A DNA stretch of 64,000 nucleotides, taken from contig CAVUBL010000008.1 in NCBI GenBank assembly GCA_963739795.1, forward strand, positions 372,001 to 436,000, written 5' to 3'. The stretch is from CAVUBL01 sp963739795. Its GTDB lineage: Bacteria > Acidobacteriota > Thermoanaerobaculia > Multivoradales > DATKCC01. The notes under the pieces were generated by a model. The model saw nothing but the letters and a program-made list of their open reading frames with translations. It did not search any database and had not been told where the DNA came from. The translations under genes were made by a program, and so were the position numbers. Below are positions 17,532 to 25,390 of this stretch, in pieces. The stretch's first letter is position 1. Each line of letters opens with the position of its first letter.

Positions 17532-17941
17532 GGATCACCCCGTCCGCACAGCTCACCGGTCCGCCCACCGCCGGAGTCTCGGCGCCGTTCCTTCCGGAGG
17601 CGGCCGTGGCCTCCTTCGTCGAAGGCCGGACTCCCACCGCCGTCACCGCAACCTGCACCGCGGACTGCGGGGCCGATCCCGATGTCTCCTGCTCGGGGAG
17701 CAGTTGCACCGCCGTCGACCGCAACTGCGCCATCGGCGAGCGGGGCTATGTGTCCTGCACGAGCGAGACCTGGTGTCCGACGCCGTGTCCCGTGTGCAAC
17801 GACGGCGAGACCCGCTGGATCGATACCGGAGGCTGCTGCAAGAGTTTCCTCGCTCAACGGGACTACCAGAGGTGCATCGGCGGCCAGTGGGTCCATCAGT
17901 ACTACGGCTGCTACGTCGTGCCGCAATGTCCCTGGATTTAG
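17462..17941 (+). CDS. secreted 14-cysteine protein (member 2)
   Basis: A 159-residue exported protein. The signal peptide (MSRLVVAGLSFLLLAVALV, cleavage after AQA) is identical to that of the gene at 18827, followed by a Pro/Ala-rich spacer and a 14-Cys mature domain. Shared landmarks with member 3 are CTAVDRNCA, GERG, DTGxCCK and WVHQYY. The double cysteine and aromatic WVHQYY stretch suggest a compact disulfide fold. No database family is recognised. AAGGAGG at 17449-17455 supports the ATG at 17462; in-frame sequence further upstream is non-coding because it is conserved as DNA with member 3 and contains the ribosome site. Function unknown; a surface, adhesive or antimicrobial role is only a guess. 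Confidence 0.78.
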   Translation: MSRLVVAGLSFLLLAVALVPAQAGITPSAQLTGPPTAGVSAPFLPEAAVASFVEGRTPTAVTATCTADCGADPDVSCSGSSCTAVDRNCAIGERGYVSCTSETWCPTPCPVCNDGETRWIDTGGCCKSFLAQRDYQRCIGGQWVHQYYGCYVVPQCPWI

Positions 17942-18090
17942 CCCGTTCGGGGTCCGCTCCGGTTGGGTGACGCAGGAGTTGCCCCCCTTGACAGCCGCCG
18001 ACCGGCCGGGAGGCAAGGTCGAAGTGACCTACCCGAGTTGGTTCACCTTCCCACGGACGTGGCCGTCCGGCCCCGCTGGTCCTTGGTGGG

Positions 18091-18651
18091 TCAGGGCTGG
18101 AAGAGCTCGCGAACCGGCAGCCGGAAGCCTGGAAGGACGGCGCCGCCGTCGAGGATGTCCCCGGCCGATAACACTTCGGAGTCCTGGTCGGGGCGATGGA
18201 CGGCGACCGACCACCGGGCTGGGTCCACCACCCAGACGGCACGGGCGCCTCCGGCGAGGTAGTCGCGCACCTTGGAGTCCATCGCTCCCGGCCGATTGCC
18301 CGGCGAGAGCACTTCCACCGCGAGGTCCGGTGCGCCTTCGAAGTACGGTCCGCGGCGGACGGTGGAGGCGAGCCGCTCCGTTGCTACGAAGGCTGCGTCG
18401 GGCGCTCGCACCGTGTCCGGGTCACGGGCGAGGACGAAGCCGGTCTCGGCGGCGTAAACGCGGCCGAGGCGATGCTCGCGGACGAAGGACGCCACCGCGA
18501 ACAGCACGTCGGCGGCGACCCGCCCGTGCTCCTCTCCCGGTGCGGGCTCGCGGACGATCTCGCCGGCCACCAGCTCACAGAGGCCTTCCTCGGGCCCGAC
18601 GTAGGGCAGCTCCTCCGCGGTCCAGCGTTCGATTCGACGTGGCTCGGACAT
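18091..18651 (-). CDS. Uma2 family endonuclease-like protein (DUF820)
   Basis: A 186-residue Uma2/DUF820 protein with a PD-(D/E)XK nuclease-like fold. Visible signature: RAPDAAFVATERL, then PDLAVEVLSPGNRPGAMDSKVRDYLAGGARAVWVVDP, split here as the acidic Asp/Glu pair and the Lys of the K-x3-Y helix. The C-terminal LPGFRLPVRELF is typical. Despite the name, a biological role is not established for most members; they are abundant in cyanobacteria and other environmental phyla and are often mobile. The gene lies between two near-duplicated leader blocks, so it may have been caught in the duplication. A TAGCCT box lies six bases before the ATG and no Shine-Dalgarno sequence is seen. Confidence 0.9.
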   Translation of the reverse strand: MSEPRRIERWTAEELPYVGPEEGLCELVAGEIVREPAPGEEHGRVAADVLFAVASFVREHRLGRVYAAETGFVLARDPDTVRAPDAAFVATERLASTVRRGPYFEGAPDLAVEVLSPGNRPGAMDSKVRDYLAGGARAVWVVDPARWSVAVHRPDQDSEVLSAGDILDGGAVLPGFRLPVRELFQP

Positions 18652-18720
18652 ACGGGCAGGCTATCAAAGGCGGCGACGGCTCCGAGGCGATGAACGGCCG
18701 AGCGCCCGTAGCCCTCCGGC

Positions 18721-18896
18721 CGGGCGATGTGGAGGATGGCGAGAAACCACCCGGGCGGGTGGTGCATTCGATGATGCGTCGTGTCTAAATCGCGTACACA
18801 ACGAACTTCTTTCAAGGAGGCTTTGCATGTCCAGACTCGTCGTCGCCGGTCTGTCCTTCCTTCTCCTGGCCGTCGCCCTGGTGCCGGCGCAGGCGG
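18721..18896 (+). repeat. duplicated promoter-leader block, copy B
   Basis: Partner of 17356-17531: same length, no gaps, about ten mismatches. It ends at the signal-peptidase region of the gene at 18827. Confidence 0.9.
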
Positions 18897-19306
18897 CAAC
18901 CCCGTCACCCGTCCAGGCCCTGGCTCCGCCCGTCACGGGAGCCGCGGCGCCGTACCTGCCCACTGCCGCGGTGGCCTCCCTCGGCCAGAACCCGACCCCC
19001 ACGGCGGTCCAGTCCACCTGCATCGCCGACTGCGCGCCGTACTCGGACATCTCGTGCACGGTCTCGGGCACCTGCACCGCGGTGGACCGTAACTGCGCCG
19101 CCGGCGAGCGGGGTCATCTGGTGTGCAACGGGGCTCTGTACTACTGCCCTGTGTGCCAGTGCACCAACGGCGACATCCGCTACGTGGACACCGGAGCGTG
19201 CTGCAAGGACTTCCTGAAGCAGCAGAGCTTCCAGGAGTGCGTGGACGGCGTGTGGGTGCATCAGTACTACAGCTGTTTCATCGTGCCCCACTGCCCGGAG
19301 AAGTAG
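18827..19306 (+). CDS. secreted 14-cysteine protein (member 3)
   Basis: A 159-residue paralogue of the protein at 17462, with the same signal peptide and the same cysteine count and order. C-x3-C-x7-C-x5-C-x6-C-x9-C opens the domain and CTAVDRNCAAGERG, DTGACCKDFL and WVHQYYSC are conserved. Mature regions differ far more than leaders, which indicates either relaxed or diversifying evolution of the exported part, or homogenisation of the leader. AAGGAGG precedes the ATG. No known domain. The 3' flank runs into the decayed VapBC locus on the opposite strand. Confidence 0.78.
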   Translation: MSRLVVAGLSFLLLAVALVPAQAATPSPVQALAPPVTGAAAPYLPTAAVASLGQNPTPTAVQSTCIADCAPYSDISCTVSGTCTAVDRNCAAGERGHLVCNGALYYCPVCQCTNGDIRYVDTGACCKDFLKQQSFQECVDGVWVHQYYSCFIVPHCPEK

Positions 19307-19399
19307 CTTTTCGGGGATGGGCCCCGGTGAAGGCACTGGCCGGGAGCCAGACTCTTAGCGAGCGATCCCGTCCGGCGTGGACTCGTCGACCGTCGAGGG

Positions 19400-19460
19400 G
19401 ATCGTCCGTTCTGGAGCCAGCAGAGCAGGGAGAAGGCGTCAAGGCAGACGCTCGCGCGCT
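19400..19460 (-). pseudogene. VapC-like PIN toxin remnant
   Basis: Directly after the antitoxin relic at 19452-19690, in another frame, about 14 codons (19449-19408) read VCLDAFSLLCWLQN, the typical first strand and helix of a VapC PIN domain with its first catalytic Asp. The frame then loses all similarity and no other acidic residue of the PIN site is found. This is the stump of a toxin gene. Confidence 0.6.
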
Positions 19461-19690
19461 CACTTCCTCGCGGTGCTCCTTCACGTGATCCTGGAGGGCC
19501 GTGGAGCCGGCCAAGGTTCCCCGCCACGCGCGCCAATCCTTCTTCCGGGGTGGAGCCGCGGCCAGATCGAGGACGATCCGCTTCCCCTCTCGCCGGATCT
19601 CTACCCGATCGCCTTCGTGAATCGAGAGCTCCTCCCGGATTCGCTTCGGTAGGACGATCTGACCTTGGATGACACGGTGACGGTCGCCAT
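19452..19690 (-). pseudogene. AbrB/MazE-type (VapB) antitoxin, frameshifted
   Basis: The gene starts at ATG 19690 behind GGAGGAG and reads MATVTVSSK, the usual opening of SpoVT-AbrB antitoxins. One base is missing at about 19663: AAGGTCAG stands where AAGGGTCAG would give the expected Lys-Gly-Gln. In the next frame the domain resumes as GQIVLPKRIREELSIHEGD and VEIRREGKRIVLDL and runs to HREEVSAR, right up to the VapC stump. An intact protein would have about 80 residues. It would bind the operator at 19710-19728 and neutralise the PIN toxin. Confidence 0.85.
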
Positions 19691-19709
19691 GGTCTCCTCC
19701 TGCGTCGAA

Positions 19710-19728
19710 TCTTACCTCAGAAGTAAGA
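19710..19728 (-). promoter_or_regulatory. inverted-repeat operator of vapB-like gene
   Basis: TCTTAC and GTAAGA form a perfect six-base inverted repeat with a seven-base spacer, 20 bases before the antitoxin ATG. AbrB/MazE antitoxins autoregulate through such palindromes. Confidence 0.55.
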
Positions 19729-19773
19729 CCGGGCAAGGGGCCGCGCGGCCCCCTACCCGATGAAGCTATGACG

Positions 19774-20396
19774 CTATGGCAGCAGCGCCTCGATCCGCCG
19801 CGCGAGGGCGCGGCCGAGGACGGGTAGCGCCTCGGGGCCGGCGGCCTCGAGGACGAGGGCGAGGGCGTCGGGGTGGGCGGCGAGGTGGCGGACGAGTTGG
19901 AGGTGGGTGAGGAGGGCTTCGCGTCGCTCGGGGGAGAGGCGGCAGACGTGGCCGACGTGGCGCCGGTGGCAGTGGAGGGGGACGCCGAGGCGGGTCGCCT
20001 TGTCCTTGAGGCGGTAGGGGCGCGGGGGCGGCGACGGCTGGCAGGACCGCGGCGGCCAGGAGGGCGTCGGCGCGGTCGTGGAAGAGGGCGAGGGGCTCGT
20101 CCGCCGGCGGCGACGGGCTCGTCCCGCCGGACGACGGCCCAGCGGAGGCCGCCGGTGGTGGCGCCGTCGGGCAAGCACTCGACGGCGAGGGGGCCGGCGA
20201 CGAGGGCTTCGGGCTGGGTCGGGGAGGTGTCGTCGGCCTCGGCCGCGAGGCGGGCGACGAGGCGGAGCTTTTTCAGGAAGGCGGTGGAGAAGGCGCTTCT
20301 CGGGAGCTTCAGGGAGCGGGGGCCGCCGGAGCGCGAGGGCTCAGCGAGCGGATCGGTGGCAGGGGAGGGGTTGGTAAACTGCGCGGGATTCTGCAT
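19774..20396 (-). pseudogene. unrecognised gene with two apparent frameshifts
   Basis: A good ribosome site (AAGGAGG) precedes the ATG at 20396. The first frame gives about 90 plausible residues (KLPRSAFSTAFLKKLRL, LVAGPLAVECLPDG, LRWAVVRRDEP). Near 20100 the sensible coding sense moves to another frame (DEPLALFHDRADALLAAAVL). Near 20015 it moves to a third (YRLKDKATRLGVPLHCHRRH to ALARRIEALLP, stop at 19774). The last part has a CHRRHVGHVC motif with four possible metal ligands. I do not recognise the family. Two shifts imply a decayed gene of about 200 codons unless the sequence itself is faulty here. Confidence 0.6.
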
Positions 20397-20734
20397 GGAG
20401 CTATGCCTCCTTGCGGGATCGGGCCCGGGCGAGTTGCCGCTCGCTCGGGCCGTTTGCGGATGCCGGGCACGGTGCCCGGCTCTCTGGAAAGATCCTCCGC
20501 CGCAGCAGGGCCGAGAGCCGGATCCGCTGGAGGCCCTGGCGACGGTGTGAAGGAAGACTACCGCCGATCTACCGCCATGTCAAGAGTCTTGGCGTGATTG
20601 CTGGATGACGCGCTTACGGGGAGGACTGCGGAAGTCCGTGCGAGGAGGGTGGAGTTCGTTGCCCTCCGGCCCCGGAAGCCCCTGGGTTTCGTGTGCAGAC
20701 CCATTCCGGTCGCTGGATCCGCCGCCCGTGACGC
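20397..20734 (+). other. gap without recognised gene
   Basis: This 338-base stretch contains only the ribosome site of the minus-strand pseudogene at its left end and short frames with no recognisable product. Base composition is visibly less GC-rich than the flanking core genes. Confidence 0.6.
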
Positions 20735-23263
20735 TTGGAATCCTTGCGGAGAAGAAGCGCTGCTTCCCTGCTGTGCGTGATGCTTGCGTCACCACTGCAA
20801 TGTCTTCGACCGTGTCGCCGCGGATGTGGCCCTGAACTGTATCACCTTAGGCTTCCGAGGAAGGCACTCCCGCCACGGCCGCCGGGCCGCGACAAGCGCT
20901 CACTCTGTGCTAAACTTTGCTGTGAAGTGTTATCGCCAAGGAGCAAGTCGAGCTCGAAGAGAGGACTACGCTGGCTGCCGCAGAAGCCGCGCCGGCCGCC
21001 GAGACCCTCGAGGTCGCAGCGGCGCTCCACGTTCTGCAAGCGTCTGGGACTCTGCGCTACAGCACTCAGTATTCTCCTGACGATAGTCCTCAAGTTCGTC
21101 GTGGTGACTCCTGTCGCGAGGATCGGGGCCGAGGCCCAGAGACTTCTTCCCACTGCTACACCATACAGCGTGAAGGGTCCGTCTCCCACCTTCGATGACC
21201 TTCACATAGCGAGAGTTGCGGATCGCATGAGCCTACATCTCTTTTGCGAGCTCCGCTACAGTCGAGATCCGCAGGATCACGAGCTCGCTTGTACCTGCAT
21301 CCAGCACGTTCTAGAGGGAGAACGCACTGGTGCCGCGCCTGGAACCTTGTCAATCCTCCTGACCCTAAAGGGCGACTTCCACCTGTTCCACGGAGAACTT
21401 GATGCCGCTGCGGAAGCGCTGGAAGGAGCGCTGGGCCAGGACCCAGGCAATGGGATGGCCATGAGTCGCCTCTTAGAGGTCTATGAATTGCAGGAGACCG
21501 TGCTGCTTAGACGCAAGCCACCTTGGCCTCTGCAGGACCAAAGGGCTCTCAGGAAGCTCGGCGAGAAGATCGATAGTCTGAAGAGAAAGCTTCGTCCTTT
21601 TCTGGTCTCGGGCCGTGAGATTAAGGGGGGAGAGCATTGGTCGGCAAACGTAGGCGGGGCCGAGAGCACGACCGCTTGGTTGGAAGCAGCTCTCCATCTG
21701 CTTCGAGCGCGCGACGCCCGTCAGCGCGGCCTGCTGAGCTTCAGTACCCCGCTCAGCCATCTCGACGGGCTCGGAGACGGGCTTCTCAATCCCAGCGAGA
21801 CCGGTCCTGTGGCGCTCGGCCAGCGCCCGACTCTCCAGAGCAACGGCCAGTTTCTTCGGGTCAATAGCCTCCACTCCCAGAGCTGCAACGAGTGCCACTC
21901 GATCGTCAGCAGCCGCACCCTGCCCCCCAGCACCGGCATTGCCGGCGTGGGCCGCGTGGTGCAGGACGCCATCATCATGCCTAGCCTGATGGACGTCGCC
22001 GACTCGCTCGACGACCGCTTCCAGTATGTGTTGGGCCCGGGCCGGGATCCTGACCCGGCTTCGCAGATCGACTGCGTCGCGGACCACAACGGCCGGTTCA
22101 CCAAACCGCTCCTCCTGTACGGTGGCGGCACCGAGCTCTTGGGCAAGGAGATGACCGAAGACCTCCAGCGCGACCTCTACCTGGCGGAGCCGACGCCGTT
22201 CGGCTGGGGCACCTCGACGTTGGACTACGACAACGACGGTGGCTCCGCCATCACCTACCACGGCGGCGATGTCCAAATCGACAACCAGGGCGTGGACGAC
22301 GACCTCGTGGTCAAGCCGTTCTGCCGCAAGGGCGATGCCTTCACCTTTCGCGATTTCGACCGGGGTGCCGTGCAGTTCCACTTCGGCATCCAGCCCGACG
22401 AGGTGGTCGGCAAGGGCGTCAACGCGGACCACCACGGCGTCGCCGACGAGGTTACGGACGCCGAGATGCCCGCGCGCCCCATCTTCGACGTAAACAACCC
22501 GGTGCCACGCTACCCAGCGCACGCGGGCACGATCCACGACCTCCCACAACCGGCCACTAGAAGCCGGAAGCTGGCGAGCGACTCGGAGACCCGCGTCGCG
22601 CCCGAGGTGGCGTCACATAGGCTTCTGACGGTTGGAATCGACTCGTATGGAACCGGCACCGGCTTCAAACCGCTGCGATATGCAGTGCGAGACTCGGAAA
22701 GGATAGCCGAGACGTTCAAGCGTTTCGGATATTCTGCCAACCACTTGATAGACCAGTCCGCCACGAGAAAGGCTCTCCTCATCTCGCTGATGAATGAGGT
22801 GTTGGCGAGCCGCTCGGGCGACAGCTTTGTCTTTTTCTACTCGGGTCACGGATTGGTGGATAGAGAAGGCGAGACTGCCATCGTCACCGACGCTGGTGCT
22901 GACGCAGTGACGCTGTCGGAGATTGGCGCGATCCTGTCCTACCATCGAGGGTCTGTGGTCGTCGTACTCGACAGTTGCTTCCGGCGATCCAACATCCAAG
23001 TAGGTGGGTCGCTGACTGCGGACCTTTGGGGTCCACGACCGCCAACATTCATCACTGCAGCTGGCTTGGGTGATGTCGCCATTGAGTCCGACAAGGTAGA
23101 CGACGGCGGGGTTCACCTACAACTGGTTCAAGGCTCTGGGAGGCATCAGGAAAGGCGACGATGTCATCGGGGGGACCTCAAGAGTGGTCACAGGCTCCAA
23201 GCTCTGGCCGAGGAGACGACGCTTCTGACAGCGTTGCAGTACGGTTTGTCTGCAAGTCCATGA
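20735..23263 (+). CDS. chimeric ORF: membrane anchor, TPR-like region, di-haem peroxidase fragment, caspase-like domain
   Basis: An 842-codon frame with mosaic content. A possible transmembrane helix (LGLCATALSILLTIVLKF, about 105-122) is followed by a short helical repeat (about 160-300). Residues about 335-600 match the middle of di-haem cytochrome c peroxidase/thiol oxidoreductase-like proteins: DGLGDGLLNP, one haem site C384-N-E-C387-H388, LLGKEMTEDLQR and LVVKPFCRKG. From residue 628 a caspase-like (peptidase C14) domain begins (LLTVGIDSYG), with H705 in YSGHG and C748 in LDSCF. Near 23110 the caspase sense moves to another frame (FTYNWFKALGGIRKGDDVIGG), so the last ~45 residues as read are probably wrong. 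GC-rich codon use in the peroxidase part contrasts with the flanks. The true start is uncertain. It may be a pseudogene or a genuine fusion. Confidence 0.55.
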   Translation: MESLRRRSAASLLCVMLASPLQCLRPCRRGCGPELYHLRLPRKALPPRPPGRDKRSLCAKLCCEVLSPRSKSSSKRGLRWLPQKPRRPPRPSRSQRRSTFCKRLGLCATALSILLTIVLKFVVVTPVARIGAEAQRLLPTATPYSVKGPSPTFDDLHIARVADRMSLHLFCELRYSRDPQDHELACTCIQHVLEGERTGAAPGTLSILLTLKGDFHLFHGELDAAAEALEGALGQDPGNGMAMSRLLEVYELQETVLLRRKPPWPLQDQRALRKLGEKIDSLKRKLRPFLVSGREIKGGEHWSANVGGAESTTAWLEAALHLLRARDARQRGLLSFSTPLSHLDGLGDGLLNPSETGPVALGQRPTLQSNGQFLRVNSLHSQSCNECHSIVSSRTLPPSTGIAGVGRVVQDAIIMPSLMDVADSLDDRFQYVLGPGRDPDPASQIDCVADHNGRFTKPLLLYGGGTELLGKEMTEDLQRDLYLAEPTPFGWGTSTLDYDNDGGSAITYHGGDVQIDNQGVDDDLVVKPFCRKGDAFTFRDFDRGAVQFHFGIQPDEVVGKGVNADHHGVADEVTDAEMPARPIFDVNNPVPRYPAHAGTIHDLPQPATRSRKLASDSETRVAPEVASHRLLTVGIDSYGTGTGFKPLRYAVRDSERIAETFKRFGYSANHLIDQSATRKALLISLMNEVLASRSGDSFVFFYSGHGLVDREGETAIVTDAGADAVTLSEIGAILSYHRGSVVVVLDSCFRRSNIQVGGSLTADLWGPRPPTFITAAGLGDVAIESDKVDDGGVHLQLVQGSGRHQERRRCHRGDLKSGHRLQALAEETTLLTALQYGLSASP

Positions 23264-23349
23264 CGGAGATGCCTGGAGCCGTCTCTGGCTCGTGGCACCT
23301 CGCCTTTGCTTGCTAGCTCACCACTCGGGGCCAGAAGGGCACTTGTTTG

Positions 23350-23464
23350 GGGCTCGGTAGCCGACGGCCGGGCGGAGGCCGGCCCCGGCGGGCTCAGGGC
23401 AACACCGCTTCTCCAAGGCCCTCGTGGCCAGCCTGCAACCGGCTGAGACGGTAGAATCAAGAGG
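23350..23464 (+). repeat. interspersed repeat R, partial copy 0
   Basis: Only the right-hand ~115 bases of the roughly 300-base repeat R are present, ending in GAGACGGTAGAATCAAG just before the small gene at 23465. It matches the right ends of R2 and R3. Confidence 0.75.
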
Positions 23465-23665
23465 ATGTCGACTCTCGAAGAGCGCAGCGCGGAGCGGCGG
23501 CGGCGGATCGTGGGGAACCGGGCGAAGAGCTTCGCCGAGGCCGAGGAGTGGGACCTGGAGTTCGGGCATCCCAGACTCGCACAGCACCTCGACGCGCTCG
23601 TGGCGTTCCGCGCGACCGCGCGGGTCCAGACGGGGCCGCGCCAGGTGGACTCGAAGGAGCGCTGA
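23465..23665 (+). CDS. small R-associated protein, copy 1 (diverged)
   Basis: A 66-residue basic-acidic protein. Its first 29 residues (MSTLEERSAERRRRIVGNR, then AKSFAEAEEW) are identical, apart from residue 2, to those of the gene at 26579. The middle differs, apparently through compensating indels (EFGHPRLAQHLDALVAF replaces EYWQSKTPEQRLSALVAI), but both end in DSKER. The intact relative sits directly before a nucleotidyltransferase-like gene, so this may be an orphan copy. A TAGAAT box lies seven bases upstream. Function unknown; possibly non-functional. Confidence 0.5.
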   Translation: MSTLEERSAERRRRIVGNRAKSFAEAEEWDLEFGHPRLAQHLDALVAFRATARVQTGPRQVDSKER

Positions 23666-24015
23666 CTGTGGAGACCGCTAGGAGTCTGCGCGGCAGAAAC
23701 GTGCAGTCGCGTTGCGAGCGCCGTGGGGCCGGATACGAGGACCGCGACGCAGGCGATGCCGAGCCATCGTCGAGGAGCGGGAACGACGTATACGACCCCA
23801 CGTGCCGCAACCCTTTGGGCGCAGGGGGTGCGGGGTGTCTCCGGCGTTGCTCGTAGCACGATCACCGCATGGATGCCTCGACGTGCCGGGGATCGAACTC
23901 CGGGAGCCCGAGGCGGGGCGAGGTGTCGCTACGGATGACGTCTTGGTAGGCCATGGAGACGGTGTGCTCCTAAGGTGGTGGGTGGGGTCGGCTGGGATGC
24001 CTTTCCGGCGGGTCG
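23666..24015 (+). other. gap without recognised gene
   Basis: No protein family is recognised in these 350 bases. On the minus strand a 30-codon frame (23862-23954, MAYQDVIRSDTSPRLGLPEF) looks protein-like but is too short to assign; it may be the end of another relic. Confidence 0.5.
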
Positions 24016-24122
24016 CTAACCGCCGGCCAGCGGTGCAGGGCCGGTCTCATCGCCTTGAAAGTCGAGCACCGCCGTCACATCCTCCCCGCGGTCGGACTTT
24101 CGTCGAGCTCCTTCGCTTTCAT
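24016..24122 (-). pseudogene. CopG/BrnA-type antitoxin remnant, frameshifted
   Basis: ATG 24122 follows AGGAG and reads MKAKELDE. Removing one base too few from an A-run (near 24100) leads to a premature stop. In the next frame the text continues KSDRGEDVTAVLDFQGDE, giving the familiar MKAxExDxxxDxGEDVTxxLD opening of ribbon-helix-helix antitoxins found before BrnT or HicA/RelE toxins. The frame ends after about 35 codons without a DNA-binding domain. No toxin gene is visible beside it. Confidence 0.55.
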
Positions 24123-24151
24123 CACGCCGCTCCTGTTGGCAGTGCGCGACC

Positions 24152-24475
24152 AGCCTAGACCGAGCCTCACGGGTAGGCAGCTGGCCCGGGTGCCGATCCG
24201 GCGGCGGCGGACGCGCCCGCTCGGGAGCCCGGGGTCGGTAGAAGTGCCAGAGGGCGATCAGCTGTCGGCGCTCTCGGCCGATTCCACCGGGCCTCAGGTA
24301 GCTCGTCCAGGGCTCGCGGTGGAAGTCCGGCCAGCGCCGGTCGCCCGATGCCGCCCCGGAGTGCACCTCGGCGAATGCTGGGCTCGGCATCCGCCGCCGC
24401 GGAGGCCCCGGCCCCCTGCCGGCCCAGGGCAACCCCGTTCCTCCCATCCCCTCGACCGTCCGAGCCCAACTCCGC
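24152..24475 (+). repeat. interspersed repeat R, copy 1
   Basis: A near-full copy of the repeat. Shared blocks with R2-R4 include GGACGCGCCCGCTCG, GTCCAGGGCTCGCGGTGG and GGCGGAGGCCCCGG-like text, with several small insertions. It ends beside the SdpI gene and is not followed by the small gene. Confidence 0.8.
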
Positions 24476-24500
24476 TCCGGCCGAGTCAGGCGACGGCGTC

Positions 24501-24809
24501 TCAAAGACGCGCGGCGTAAGCCGTCGAGAGAACCAGCGCCAGGACAACGACTCCCAGGAGGATTCCCATACCCCAAGGGCCCTCGAACGGGGACCTGGGA
24601 ACCAGCGCCCAGGCGAGCAAGACCACCCCGCCAGCCAACATGAGAACCAGCCCGGCGAAGCGATTCGCCCGATACCAGATCTCCTCGTCCGCGAGAGTCC
24701 TCCGGGTCCGCAGCCCATACAGCGCGTTCGGCGGCACCTTCCCCAGCAACAACGGGATCCCGAGAACCAGGATCACCAGCCCCATCAAGCCCTGGACCAG
24801 AGGCGCCAT
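24501..24809 (-). CDS. SdpI-family membrane protein
   Basis: A 102-residue protein with three hydrophobic segments (about 5-23, 50-68 and 78-98). The central KVPPNALYGLRTRRTLADEE and WYRANRFAG match the conserved loop of SdpI/YhfL-type proteins (PNxxYGxRT...W...N). Bacillus SdpI gives immunity to the SdpC toxin, but most distant relatives have no known role. It is intact, unlike almost every other gene in this stretch, and is flanked on both sides by copies of repeat R. Confidence 0.85.
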   Translation of the reverse strand: MAPLVQGLMGLVILVLGIPLLLGKVPPNALYGLRTRRTLADEEIWYRANRFAGLVLMLAGGVVLLAWALVPRSPFEGPWGMGILLGVVVLALVLSTAYAARL

Positions 24810-24908
24810 CTCGCTTCAGGAGTCGCCGAGCCGACGGATGGCCGCCATCATCGCGGCCCCACCATCCACTTCCAGGATCGAGACCTTCCAGGATCGTCGC
24901 ATGCAGCG

Positions 24909-25228
24909 AGCTTAGACCAGGCCTCACCCGGTAGGCCGGGGGCCGGGGCTCCGAGCCGGCGGCGGTGGACGCGCCCGCTCGGCGAGCCCGGGTAGGTGAA
25001 CCTGTCCGCCGGCTTGCCGGAGTCTCAGAAGAACGTCCAGGGCTCGCGGTGGGAGTCCGGCCAGGTTCGGTCGCTCGACACCACCCCGGAGTCCATCCCC
25101 GCCGGATGCGGGCCCGGCAGCCGCCGACCGGGCGGAGGCCCCGGCTCCCTGCCGGCTCAGGGCAACTCCGCCTGCCCAAGGCACTCCCGCCCGGCCTGCA
25201 ACCGGCCGAGACGGTAGAATCGAGCAGA
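24909..25228 (+). repeat. interspersed repeat R, copy 2
   Basis: A full copy of about 320 bases, from GCTTAGACCAGGCCTCACCC to the ATG of the truncated small gene at 25229. It is collinear with R1, R3 and R4 and in the same orientation. Confidence 0.85.
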
Positions 25229-25330
25229 ATGTCGACTCTCGAAGAGCGCAGCGCGGAGCGGCGGCGGCGGATCGTGGGGAACCGAGCGAAGAGCTTCGCC
25301 GAGGCCGAGAAATTGGCCCGACTCAGGCCC
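25229..25330 (+). pseudogene. small R-associated gene, truncated copy 2
   Basis: The first 27 codons match the copies at 23465 and 26579 (MSTLEERSAERRRRIVGNR, then AKSFAEAE). The sequence then switches abruptly at about 25309 to unrelated codons leading into the UPF0175 gene. The frame remains open through that gene, which makes an accidental in-frame fusion. Confidence 0.65.
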
Positions 25331-25390
25331 TGGATTTCTGCCACGCGGGCTCCTAGAATGATCCCGCAACGGCCCGCCGGAGACACGACC

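Noticed and set aside
20580..20795. 71-codon minus-strand frame in the gap before the caspase ORF
   Set aside because: No recognisable domain or ribosome site; similar frames occur on the other strand of the same stretch.
23881..23920. tRNA-like T-arm (GTTCGATCCCCGG on the minus strand)
   Set aside because: The stem does not pair properly around the loop, and no acceptor, D or anticodon arms can be drawn; the segment reads better as a short protein remnant.
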